From NCBI RefSeq assembly GCF_000234665.1, contig NC_018329.1, forward strand, positions 432,489-496,488: 64,000 nucleotides of DNA. Reading direction: 5' to 3'. The translations under genes were made by a program, and so were the position numbers. How positions within the stretch are numbered: the first letter of the stretch is position 1; each line of letters begins with the position of its first letter. Origin of the DNA: Leishmania mexicana MHOM/GT/2001/U1103 (taxonomy: Eukaryota > Euglenozoa > Kinetoplastea > Trypanosomatida > Trypanosomatidae). Under the pieces are notes generated by a model, which saw nothing but the letters and a program-made list of their open reading frames with translations, was not told the DNA's origin and did not search any database. Positions 1 to 9,745 of this stretch are shown piece by piece.

Positions 1-3000
1 CCGCATCCCGAGGCTCGATGACTTGGTGCGTCACCACCACCGTCACCGCGGTCGCTGCAGTGTCCTGTTGTGCCTTCTGCTGTGATGGACACGATGCTGT
101 CGTGATCACGCACCTCCGCCTCCTGCATGCCTTCGGCAACGCCCTCAGACGCGCTCTCCGGGAGCTGAAACACAAGCAGGTCGGACCAGCTGTCGCGCCC
201 GTAGCCGCCTGTCGAAGGGTGTTCGACAATACCACCGCCACCGCATCCCAGGCAACGCCGCAGCGCCTCCAGGTTTGATGGCAGAGAAAAGACGGAGCCA
301 GCCGCCACAAGACGCTCGCCGGCGCTGTCGTGCACGTATATAGCGAGCCGCACGGCCATCCACTTGGGGTCCTCCATGATCGGAGCGCCTGCTTGCGCGT
401 TGCCGCCCCATGCGTCGGGCCACCCCCCTGCTAACATGGCCGCGGCGCCGTTTGCGAAAGCCGCCCTTGGTGCCTGCTGAGGGCAGTGCAGCGCTGAGCA
501 CCAGTGCCGCAGCCCGTGCACCGAAACAAAGAAACACTGTCGAGGTGGGTGCACCATCAGCTCCTGCACCGCCTGGCGGAAAGCCTGCTGCGCCTCCTCC
601 GCAGCTGTGACCGCCTCTTCATTGTACTTGACCTCGAGTCGCTTCGCCTCCCGCTCCTGGTGCAAAAGACCGGGGCTCGCGGCAACAGGCGGCTCCGCGT
701 CCCACGCGCGCAGCCGAGGCAGCTCCGCTGTGGACGCCAAGAGTGTCCACAGCGGATGAGGTGCAGTGGAGGCGGTGGTTACCGCACCCTCCTCCCTCTC
801 CTCCACTCCGCCCCCTCCTCCGGTACAACCAACAGCGCGATTGTAATGGTCGGGAGCCTCGGCGGCGTCTGCGGCTGCGGAGGGAGCTGACCCGTCGCCC
901 TCCGGCACACCGCCATCGCTTCCCAGTACACCCATGCCGCTGGAGTAGTTGGCACCGTCAACCTCAGGCCACCAGTCCGCTGAGGAAGACGCCTTGGTGT
1001 TCACACTCACCGACACATCCAGCCTCGCAAACGACGTCGACGCGGAGCTGCCGAAAGCGGCCTGGCCGACGACGTCAAGTGGAGATGTTCTGTTCTGCTC
1101 AGCAGCAGCAGCAGCAGACTCAGCCCCTTCGCCCTGACTGCGAACGTCGCTGTCCTCCTCCCTCATCTCTTCAGCTCCGTCGTGAGAGGGAGCTAGCGTA
1201 TCGGCCCGGCTTATGAGTGGCGCCTCACCGTCGGCGTAGCTGCTCGTGCTGCCTCTACAACCGGCATACGCTGCAGCCTCGCCCATACCCTTGTTGCCGC
1301 TCTCAGCAGTGCCCGTTTCACTGCTGTGTGGTGTCCCCGTCGCGCTCCCGAGTCCCTGCGGGGGTCCACTGCCTTCGCTGCCAGCGGCACCGCCGCTTCT
1401 CATTCCGCCGAGCCCCGCCTGCCTCACCGCCTTGTCCGCGCTGCGGGTCGCGATGTTCGCTCGCACAGCGCCAGCTGTCGCCACCGGCGACGCCGCACTG
1501 CCTTCGCGCCTTGGCAGGTCCTTGTGCCACCCCGCATGCAAGGCAGAACGGCCTATGGAATGCTCTCTGGGGGTGCACTCTGCTGTGCAGCGCACACGGT
1601 GAACTTCCATGCGGCTCGTGCGCACTCCCTCCGTGGCCCTCTTGCGGCCGCAGCACAGCCAGCCCAGCAGGCCGCCCTTGCCACGGACAACCGGGGTGAC
1701 CTCCTCGTACTCGACTAGCTTGACTACCTCCGTGCCTGAGGCTTCTGCCGTGTCTCCGGTTACTGCCCCTTCTCCTTCATCATGCAGACGCGGCGCGCTA
1801 ACGATGACAGAGGAGCGGAAGCCCCGAATCGTGCTGCCGGTAATGCTCCCAGTGCTGAACGAGGAGCCGTAGCTGTAAGAGTAGAAGCTGCCGCTGCTGT
1901 CGTACCCATGGCGGTAGTTTGCGGCAGCGTGCAACTGCCACGATTCCGTGCCCTCCCGCTCTTCACCGGTGCTGCTGGCGCTGCGGTTGTCCGCGTCGCT
2001 GCCGTGTCGACTCCCATCTTCTGACCATGTGCAGCGATCCGCAAACTGCGCCATGGACAGCGGCGTCTGCCCGAGCACCGCACTGCCGCGCACGCCACCC
2101 AACGAGGGAAGGTTCTGTCCCGTCACGGCGCTCTTTAACGTCGTGCAGCTACCGGCGGTCTCTACAGACCCGCTGCCGCCGACGGCCCGGTCCAGAGAGA
2201 TGGGCCGGTTAACGCAGAGAAGAGATGCCAGATGCGCATCCCTGTGCGGCTCTCCAATGGAGCCGGCGGCTGCAGTAGCGGCCGCGACAGGCACGGGAAG
2301 TGCTGGAAAGATCGATACGGAGTGCAGCGCGGTGGGTACAGCGTCCAGCTCTACGGAAGCTGCAGAGGTAGACGTGGCCACGGCACGGTCGGCATCATGG
2401 CCCCCACGGGCAGCAGCCGCTTCCTTTGCCGTGGCGGACGAGGGTGCCAGTGTGGCTACTGCGGAGGAGGACGGTGGCGGCGGCGGCGGCGGTGGCTGGT
2501 GGTGTGTCGTGGACTGTGCCGGAGGAGACGACACTGCTAGTGCAGAAGGTGATGAACCAAGAGGGGAGGGGTGCGCAGGAGCGGGTAGCACTGCTGTCGA
2601 CAGCGCCGGTGCTCCCGTGGCTGACGCCCCTCCGTCAAGAGACATTGCACCCCTAGTCATCGCAACAACTGGGGTTGGCCGCAAAGGTGGGGCGGACGCG
2701 GATGCAAGCGCCTCTGCGCGCTTGTCTCCCTGGCGTTCCTTGGGGTGCAGAAGCAGCGGTGCAACGGCGACAGCAGCGGCCTCTCGCACGTGCGTCGCAG
2801 GCGGCAATGATGGTGGCGCTGGTGCCTCCTCGGCAGTAATGGCGACCACTGTTGCCTTACCAACCACATCGTCCTCAGTACATGCGCGCTCTTCCTGCCC
2901 CTGCTGCTGTCGCGCCCGCGTGGATGACTGAAACCCCTTGCCTTCAGGGGCAGCAACCTCATCACTCTCGTCCTCGGCGGTCTGGAAGACCATGTCCGGC

Positions 3001-4706
3001 CGGCCACTCGACAGTAGCTCCCTTGAGCTGCGACGGCGCTCGGTTGGCAACAGCCTCGCCTGCGTAGAGGAGATCCCCATAGTGTGGATGCTGGCCAGTG
3101 CATCAGCTGCGGTGAGTGAAGGCGCTGCTGTGCTTGCTTTCACGTTGGGTGTGTGAGCGTGAGTAGACGCGGAGAAAGAACAGCTGGGGTGCTGGGGTGC
3201 CGCTCGCGGCTGGGGCACGTCATTGGCAGCAGCACCCGCCATGGAGGTCAGCCCCGCGTCGAGTGCGGCAGTGGGGGACGGAAACGGGCCCCACGCAGGG
3301 AAACCCTCTTGATGCGACTGGCTCCCGGATGCGTGCAGCGGGGACGTGTGGGAGGCCTCCGTGTCCAGCTCTCGGGTGCGTCGACGATGTCCACTACCGC
3401 GCAGTCGTCCGCATCTCTCAGAGCCCTCGCGTGCATCGCTATCCCCGCTCACGCTCCCATCGTTTTGCGTCTCGTCCCTCTCGGCGATCGCCCCATTTCG
3501 GTGAGCAGAGCTGTGGTGTGGACGGCGTTGGCTGCCCCAGCCACCACCCGCATCACCGCAAGTCGCCGCCCCCTCGATCTTGTCGCTGTTGCTGTCAATA
3601 GTCCCACTCAGGCCCCCACTGTGGCGAAGCTGCTCCTCCGGGGCGATGCGCAACAGACTTGGCGGTTCCTCCGGCGACTCGCGAAGGAAGGATGCCGAGG
3701 CAGAGGGCGGCGCATGGGGAGAGCCGCTGGGGGCATTTGAATGCTCTTCGCTACGCCTCACACCCGCATCTGCAGAGGCATGCGATGGAGGCGGCGGTGG
3801 CTCCGTCCACGTTGCGGGCAAACACTCACCCGAGAGTGCAGAAGGCTGTTCAACGTTTGGTGACGTCTCCGCCCGTCCGTCCATAGGGGCGCCATTGTCA
3901 CAGTGCAGCGAGTGTGATGCGCTGGCACCACTACCTTCACTCTCGTCGCCTTCCGTGACGCACTTCGCACCGCCGGCATCGACAACCCTCTCGTCTACTG
4001 CCGCGGCTGCACTTGCCGGTAGTGTTCCTGGTGCGGCGGGAGGCGCAGAACCCTCTTCGGCGGCATCACCGACCGAAGGCGTAGGCACCTCCTCTGGAGC
4101 CACCAGGGAGGGTGCAGACGACTGTGGAGCAGTGGGCGACGGGGACAACGGGTCCCCGTGCATTGGTACGTCGGTGTTTATGGTACTACCGAGAGGGTCA
4201 GCAGCAGAAGCCGGCACCGCAACCACTTCAGCTAATGCAGCAGTAGAAAGAAGGGGTAGAGCCCCCTCAGGCTGCGTGGGAGCCGGGCTCGCCAATGGTA
4301 CTGCGAATTCACCGGGGCTGTTCTTGCGTGTCGCAGCTGGTGACGACGACAACACACGGGACCGCTTCGTCAGGCTCGGCGCCAGCGATGCTGCGCTGCC
4401 TCTCTCTGCGCACTCTTCTCTTTTCCCCTCCTCGCCCCGTCGAGTCGTCGTGCTCTGCGAGAACATCGAGAAGCTGCTGCTGGCGATGGAGCTGCTCGGC
4501 GACGCGGAGTCTGGCGACAATGCAGCCGAGTTCGGTGCTCTATTGTCATCCTCGCCGTCACTCGACTGAAGCGGGCTCGTGGCTGTGTTGACCGACGCAG
4601 TCGAGGCTTTCGCGACGCTGCTCGCCGTGGGCGGTGTCGCAGACTCGTCCATGCTGGTGTGTGGTCGCAGCTGCGGCTCCCCACCTCTGCTCCCCTTTGC
4701 CTCCAT
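1..4706 (-). CDS. Very large low-complexity protein, N-terminal 1568 residues (partial, runs off left edge)
   Basis: Reading the minus strand from the ATG at 4706 gives an uninterrupted frame to the left edge, so the stop lies outside the window. I do not recognise a family. Residues 1-1000 are mostly Ala/Ser/Pro/Thr/Gly-rich and look disordered, with a polyproline run near residue 730 and a Ser/Tyr/Gly-rich patch near 950. Around 1008-1024 is a short conserved-looking patch with Gly-Leu-Leu-Gly-Trp-Leu-Cys-Cys-Gly followed by Arg-Lys-Arg. A charged, probably coiled-coil helix lies near 1350-1385. After it comes a more ordered, mixed segment (about 1385-1500) with Trp, Tyr and Val strands. 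No signal peptide or obvious membrane span is visible. The start was chosen because it is the first ATG of the frame; Met at residue 19 is an alternative. The absence of stops over 4.7 kb and third-position GC bias make it a real gene. Function unknown. Confidence 0.8.
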   Translation of the reverse strand, partial: MEAKGSRGGEPQLRPHTSMDESATPPTASSVAKASTASVNTATSPLQSSDGEDDNRAPNSAALSPDSASPSSSIASSSFSMFSQSTTTRRGEEGKREECAERGSAASLAPSLTKRSRVLSSSPAATRKNSPGEFAVPLASPAPTQPEGALPLLSTAALAEVVAVPASAADPLGSTINTDVPMHGDPLSPSPTAPQSSAPSLVAPEEVPTPSVGDAAEEGSAPPAAPGTLPASAAAAVDERVVDAGGAKCVTEGDESEGSGASASHSLHCDNGAPMDGRAETSPNVEQPSALSGECLPATWTEPPPPPSHASADAGVRRSEEHSNAPSGSPHAPPSASASFLRESPEEPPSLLRIAPEEQLRHSGGLSGTIDSNSDKIEGAATCGDAGGGWGSQRRPHHSSAHRNGAIAERDETQNDGSVSGDSDAREGSERCGRLRGSGHRRRTRELDTEASHTSPLHASGSQSHQEGFPAWGPFPSPTAALDAGLTSMAGAAANDVPQPRAAPQHPSCSFSASTHAHTPNVKASTAAPSLTAADALASIHTMGISSTQARLLPTERRRSSRELLSSGRPDMVFQTAEDESDEVAAPEGKGFQSSTRARQQQGQEERACTEDDVVGKATVVAITAEEAPAPPSLPPATHVREAAAVAVAPLLLHPKERQGDKRAEALASASAPPLRPTPVVAMTRGAMSLDGGASATGAPALSTAVLPAPAHPSPLGSSPSALAVSSPPAQSTTHHQPPPPPPPPSSSAVATLAPSSATAKEAAAARGGHDADRAVATSTSAASVELDAVPTALHSVSIFPALPVPVAAATAAAGSIGEPHRDAHLASLLCVNRPISLDRAVGGSGSVETAGSCTTLKSAVTGQNLPSLGGVRGSAVLGQTPLSMAQFADRCTWSEDGSRHGSDADNRSASSTGEEREGTESWQLHAAANYRHGYDSSGSFYSYSYGSSFSTGSITGSTIRGFRSSVIVSAPRLHDEGEGAVTGDTAEASGTEVVKLVEYEEVTPVVRGKGGLLGWLCCGRKRATEGVRTSRMEVHRVRCTAECTPREHSIGRSALHAGWHKDLPRREGSAASPVATAGAVRANIATRSADKAVRQAGLGGMRSGGAAGSEGSGPPQGLGSATGTPHSSETGTAESGNKGMGEAAAYAGCRGSTSSYADGEAPLISRADTLAPSHDGAEEMREEDSDVRSQGEGAESAAAAAEQNRTSPLDVVGQAAFGSSASTSFARLDVSVSVNTKASSSADWWPEVDGANYSSGMGVLGSDGGVPEGDGSAPSAAADAAEAPDHYNRAVGCTGGGGGVEEREEGAVTTASTAPHPLWTLLASTAELPRLRAWDAEPPVAASPGLLHQEREAKRLEVKYNEEAVTAAEEAQQAFRQAVQELMVHPPRQCFFVSVHGLRHWCSALHCPQQAPRAAFANGAAAMLAGGWPDAWGGNAQAGAPIMEDPKWMAVRLAIYVHDSAGERLVAAGSVFSLPSNLEALRRCLGCGGGGIVEHPSTGGYGRDSWSDLLVFQLPESASEGVAEGMQEAEVRDHDSIVSITAEGTTGHCSDRGDGGGDAPSHRASGC

Positions 4707-5252
4707 GACGCACGTCGTCTTGGAGCAAAAACGCGCGACGTTCGCACGCTCTTCAATGCAGCAGTTGATCAGTCGCGGGGTTTGGGGAGAGGGAGAGGGA
4801 GAGGGGGGGCTTGCGTGTGCCAGGGAAAGGAGAGGAACATGCCCGTGATGGTGGTGCCCGGATAGACGGAGAACCATACACACACACACAATCGCGCCTC
4901 AGGTCCAAAGGGAAGGCCACCCTTTCTACTCGACGGATAGGCGGCGGTGTTTTTTGCCCTTTTTTCTGGGTGCGTGTGTGCGTGCGTGTGCGTGTGCGGC
5001 TATGCGTGAGTTTGGGGAGAGGGGCGGGTTGAACGGTGTGTTTCCATGCACACATGCGGGTATGTGTGTGTGTGTGTGTATGTGTGGGTGTGGATGTCTT
5101 TCCAGTCTAACGAAAAAAAAGGAAAATAGAAATGTACGAGTCGCTGGCCACCGAATCCGCGCAGATCTCTGAGTACTTCACCACCAGCGCCAACACCAGC
5201 ACTCTCTCTTACAGTGGATTGTCCTCTGCCGTGTCTGCTGTCTGTGACTGTG

Positions 5253-5284
<32 letters not shown>

Positions 5285-8245
5285 CTGCAAGTGATGGATC
5301 GTGTGGGTGTCAGGTGCGACTGGAAACGCAAAGGCAACACACCACCGCAACCACCCAGGCAAGTCTGGCTCTAGACGAATCCGCTTCACCGACGAAAAGA
5401 ATCACACACGCAGCGCTCTAAACTGCAGTCCGCGACAGTGTGCCAGTGTGTTGAGAAGGCCAATGTGCGGCCCACGAAAGTAAGGAGGAGCACCACACCA
5501 CAGCCAAAACCTCGCATAGAACGGGCAAGGTGCAGCTCTGAGAAGGGCAAAAACGCACGACGGGTGTCCGGAACAAGTGCATACACGCATGCGAAGAGCA
5601 ACAAGGTGTGTGGGGGTGAGGGGGAGAGAGGGGGAGCACAAGTTGAAGGAGAGGTTTAATGCAGCTCTGCGATGGGATATCCAAGATAGGTGGGAGGAGA
5701 GAAGCGAAGGTGCACCGCAGAGAGTATGCAGCGCCGCGGCAATGGGAGAATAACTTCAAGTGGCATGGGGAGGGGAAGAAGGGGGAGGGGGGCACCTCCC
5801 CTCTCCCACGCGCACTCCGTGGAAGCCATTGCACACACAACACGAGGACTAGCCGTCATAACTTGTCCGATTGAGGCGTCACCAGCACACGGAGGAAAAA
5901 AAGGACAGCGCACAAGTACGCAAAGTGAACGTACACGCCGACACACATACGCGTATATATATATATATCATGTACATGTATGTGTGTACGTGTATGTGCT
6001 ATCGAGAAAGCGTGTGCGGCAGCATCCAACGTATACCTGCACACACGCGCAACCGAAAGAAAAGAGCACCAAAAGCCACAGAGAGTGAGAGAGCGAGCAA
6101 GATGCTGAAGTGGTCCACACGCCCCACGGCTGCACTCGCGTGCGTGCGTGCGCCTGTGAGTGTGTGTGTCTGTGTCGCCGTATATCAGTGCGGCGTCCGC
6201 CCTGGGCTTGAGGTGCATCCATGACGTTCGCCGAGCGCTCAACTCCACCACGCTCGTCTACTAAAAAGGGGGCAACAAAGATAACACGGAAAGCAGTATC
6301 ACCGCATCCCTGTTGATGGGCAAATACCCGACGCTCACCTTTCCGTGTCTCTCTCACCTCAGCGCGCAACACTTCCTTGGCAAAACAGGCCCGCAACAGC
6401 ACGCACATACGACTTAGCGAGCGTCCACGTCGCGTCTGCGCTCTCTCACGCTGTCACCATTCTTTCTCCGTGCGGCTGTGTTCAAGAAAATGCAAAAAAA
6501 AAGAAAAAATCGTTTTCGTTTTTTTTTCCCCTTTTGTGTTGTGGCAGTGTGTCCATATTCGAACAGGTCAACCAGCATACACACGTCCCTTGCACCACCA
6601 CAGCTCACCCACCTCTGCGGCACGACGGCTACGCCAAGGACATCGGGTCAAACGAACATCCCTTGGTGTCGTTCCTCCGCCACCCCACACACACACTGCG
6701 ATGTCGCTGCGTGCAGCGCAGGCTGGGTCCGGGATTACGCTCAATATCGCCACAACGCACCTAAAGCAGAAGACTGGAGGTGGATGCGAACATTCGTTGA
6801 AGCGTCGACCCAATACGCGGTGAACTGCCCCAAGCGTGGGGGTCATGGGCGCGGGTCTCTTCGGCACAGCACCAGCCCAGACCTGTCCGCCGACACGAAG
6901 CGTGTGGGTGTGCGAGACCCCGATACCATGGCGCGGTGGCCGGCATCCTCAGGGCCGAAACGTCTCGGGTGCGCAAAAAGATGAAAAAAAGGGAAAGCAC
7001 AGAAGACAAGGGGTCGGTACAGGGTAAGACAACACCGCACATCTCAGCGATAACAGAACGCGGCATGACCGCGAAAAGGCGCAGGGAGCGAGAGGAGGAA
7101 GTAGTCCTTGAATACAAAATACGCAGGAAAGGCTGCATGATGAATAATATCGCAAGTGAGTACGCCATCTGGCTGATGTCTGTGTGTGTGTGTGTGTGTG
7201 TGTGCGCATGTCTGTGTGTGTGTGTGTGTGTGCGCATGTCTGTGTGTGTGTGTGTGTGTGTGCTGGTGGTAGACAACGGACTTGAGGAGGATAGTCAACC
7301 GATTCGATACGTTTCACAGCGACACACCATGACGTGGCGTGCAGACAAGCAGCACACGGAACCGTAACCCGGAGTATGACGAGAAAAGGAAGAGGGGGAA
7401 AACATCATAACGGAAAAAAATGACGGCCACGAGCACTCTCTGCATGTCTGCAGACACGTGTGTGCGTGCGCCTAACCAGCCGCATAGTAGGGTGCGTGGG
7501 CAAGAAAGGGGGAGGGGGAGGAGGGGGTGGAGGGGGTGGTGTCAGCGCCGGTTTCAACCACACGAAAGGAGTTTCCGCACCAACACGCCACAGTCACTGG
7601 CGGTTTTAGCCCACGCGCACGATGGAGTGAAGAAAAAAAAGAAGAAAGGGGAAGAGGAGGAAAGGTGCGCCTCCCCCCCCCGTGCAGTCGAGGTGTCACC
7701 GCAAGGGAGGCAGCAAAGGGTAAGGGGAGGAACGAAAAGTCGCAGCGGCGAGCTCTCGCCTACTTCAGAGGGACGAAGGTGTGAAAAGCGCGTGTCGCAC
7801 AACACCCTGCTTCTGTCGTCGCCCTCCCTCTGGGTGCCCGCCAGTGCGCACCGGCTACGTTCTCGGGCTCCTCTCTTCTCCTCCCCGGCGTCATCTCCCC
7901 CCTCCCCCCTGTAGAAAAACAAAAAAACAACAGAAGAGCAAAACGGAGGTGAAGCGCAGCCCGCACTCAAGCACGCACTGGCACGCCCCCATATTGTACG
8001 CTAGCAACAAGGCAGGAGGAGGAGAAAAGGGTAAAGCACAAACCTCTCGCAACAGTCCCACGCAGCAACGCGAGTGGACACACAACAGGCGTGCATGGGT
8101 GTGCGCGAAGGCCGCCGCCGCCGCCCACCCCACCCCCCGCTTCCCACCCTCTCGCACACCACTGAAGGGGCGGGAGCAAAGGTGAATGACCCGTACAGAG
8201 TGCGGTGGAGGGAGGATGGAGGCGCACCCTCTGCTTGCGCACTCC
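4707..8245. other. Gene-free spacer with many simple repeats
   Basis: About 3.5 kb between the large partial gene and ALDH. It holds (GT)n runs near 5063-5079 and 5249-5275, an alternating TA run near 5954-5968, a compound TG array at 7179-7262, A-rich runs near 6490-6530 and polypurine stretches near 7505-7540 and 7635-7660. Short frames on both strands translate to Thr-His, Cys-Val or Arg/Glu low-complexity and do not look coding. It should contain the 3'UTR of ALDH and the 5'UTR and splice acceptor of the partial gene. Confidence 0.6.
7179..7262. repeat. Compound (TG)n array, three blocks
   Basis: Three blocks of TG dinucleotides are separated by the same short spacer (CGCATGTC), so the array is a tandem repeat of a unit of roughly 28-30 bp, itself made of a dinucleotide run. 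It lies in the presumed 3'UTR or spacer downstream of ALDH. Confidence 0.8.
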
Positions 8246-9745
8246 TTATGGCTTGACGATGGGCCCCTTGAGAGCAAAGTGAATCGCCTTCGGCTCCGTG
8301 TACATGTCAACGACTTCCTTGCCGAGCTCTCGGCCAATGCCGCTCTGCTTGAAGCCGCCAAACGGCATCGAGACGCAGAAGTCGTTCCAGGTGTTCACCC
8401 ACACCGTGCCGGCGTCGAGGTACGTCGAATAGCGGAGTGCCGTGTCCATGCTGCGCGTGCAGATGCCAGCAGCGAGCCCGTAGACACTGTTGTTCGCCCG
8501 CTTCACAACCTCATCCATGTCCTTGAACTTCATCACGCACGTTACGGGGCCAAAGATCTCCTCCTTGTAGATCCGCATGTCCTCCTTCACGTCCGCAAAT
8601 ATGGTCGGCTGCACGAAATAGCCCTTGTCGCCGATCCGCTTGCCGCCAGTCACCACCGTCGCGCCAGCCCTCACACCGTCCTCGATGTACGTGAGCACCC
8701 GCTCGTGCTGCTTCTTCGACACCAATGGGCCCATATTGTTCGCCGTGTCGTTGCCCGGTCCCACCCTGCGCGCCTCCGCGTTCTTGCGCAGACGCGACAC
8801 GAACTCGTCGTACACGGACTCGTGCGCGTAAATGCGCGACGACGCTGTGCACACCTGACCCGTGTTGAAGTAGACACCGGTCGTCGCCACCTGCGCCGCC
8901 TCCTCCAAGTCGGCGTCCTCGCACACGATCAGCGCAGACTTGCCGCCAAGCTCCAGAGACACCTTCTTCAGGTTGGTTTCCGCCGCCATCTGCATCACCT
9001 GGTGGCCAACAGCGGTCGAGCCCGTAAAGGCAACCTTGTCCACGTTCATGTGGCGCGCAAGATCCGCACCTGCGGTCGGGCCGAAGCCCGGCAAGATGTT
9101 CAGCACGCCTTCCGGGTAGCCGGCCTCCATCGCCATCTCGCCAAGGCGCAGCGCACTCAGCGGCGTCTGCTCCGCGGGCTTCAGCACAACTGTGTTGCCC
9201 AAGGCAAGCGCCGGGCTGAGCTTGAACGCAGCCATCAGAAGCGGAAAGTTCCACGGGATGATCTGGCCGCACACGCCGATCGGCTGGCGCTTCACAATGC
9301 CGAGGAAGTTGCCGGAGCGCGGCGGCACGGTGCCGTTCACCTTGTCCGCGATTCCGGCGCAGTACCGGAAGCACTCCACCGAAAGTGCCACGTCCACGTT
9401 CAGCGCCACCTCGTACGGCTTGCCATTGTCCAGGCTCTCCAGCGCAGCCATCTCCTTGCTGTTCTTCTCCAGGATGTCCGCCAGGCGCAGCATCAGATTG
9501 CGGCGCCAGTGGCAGTCGGTCAAGCGGAAGGACTCGAAGGCGCGCCGGGCAGCCTTCACGGCAAGGTCCACATCTGCCTTTTCGGCCTCCGCCACGTTCG
9601 CGATCACCTTTTCATCCGCCGGGTTCACAACCTCGAACGTCTTACCGGACACTGCCGACACGAACTTGCCGTTGATCAACAGCTTGTCCTGGATGTGCGT
9701 GACCTTGGGGGCCATCTCCAGGCAGGTGAGGGTGGCGCGCAGCAT
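8246..9745 (-). CDS. ALDH: Aldehyde dehydrogenase, mitochondrial
   Basis: NAD-dependent oxidation of aldehydes to acids, expected in the mitochondrial matrix. The 499-residue protein has the full class 1/2 ALDH plan. The oxyanion-hole Asn is N166 in the PWNF motif, and the nucleotide-binding FTGSTAVG lies at 240-247. The general base is Glu265 in LELGGK, the catalytic Cys299 is in the GQVC motif, and the EEIFGP motif is at 395-400. The C-terminal PFGGFKQSGIGRE is also present. Residues 1-15 (start MLRATLTCL) are short, with Arg and hydroxyl residues, compatible with a mitochondrial presequence. An in-frame ATG 17 codons upstream would add only His/Pro/Ser residues and was rejected, because a splice-acceptor candidate lies just beyond 9745 on that side. 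Length equals the usual size for the family. No missing catalytic residues. Confidence 0.96.
   Translation of the reverse strand: MLRATLTCLEMAPKVTHIQDKLLINGKFVSAVSGKTFEVVNPADEKVIANVAEAEKADVDLAVKAARRAFESFRLTDCHWRRNLMLRLADILEKNSKEMAALESLDNGKPYEVALNVDVALSVECFRYCAGIADKVNGTVPPRSGNFLGIVKRQPIGVCGQIIPWNFPLLMAAFKLSPALALGNTVVLKPAEQTPLSALRLGEMAMEAGYPEGVLNILPGFGPTAGADLARHMNVDKVAFTGSTAVGHQVMQMAAETNLKKVSLELGGKSALIVCEDADLEEAAQVATTGVYFNTGQVCTASSRIYAHESVYDEFVSRLRKNAEARRVGPGNDTANNMGPLVSKKQHERVLTYIEDGVRAGATVVTGGKRIGDKGYFVQPTIFADVKEDMRIYKEEIFGPVTCVMKFKDMDEVVKRANNSVYGLAAGICTRSMDTALRYSTYLDAGTVWVNTWNDFCVSMPFGGFKQSGIGRELGKEVVDMYTEPKAIHFALKGPIVKP

Noticed and set aside
1948..4569. Two plus-strand frames of about 330 codons (1948-2931 and 3580-4569)
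   Set aside because: They are the reverse reading of the large minus-strand gene, which is open over the whole 4.7 kb.
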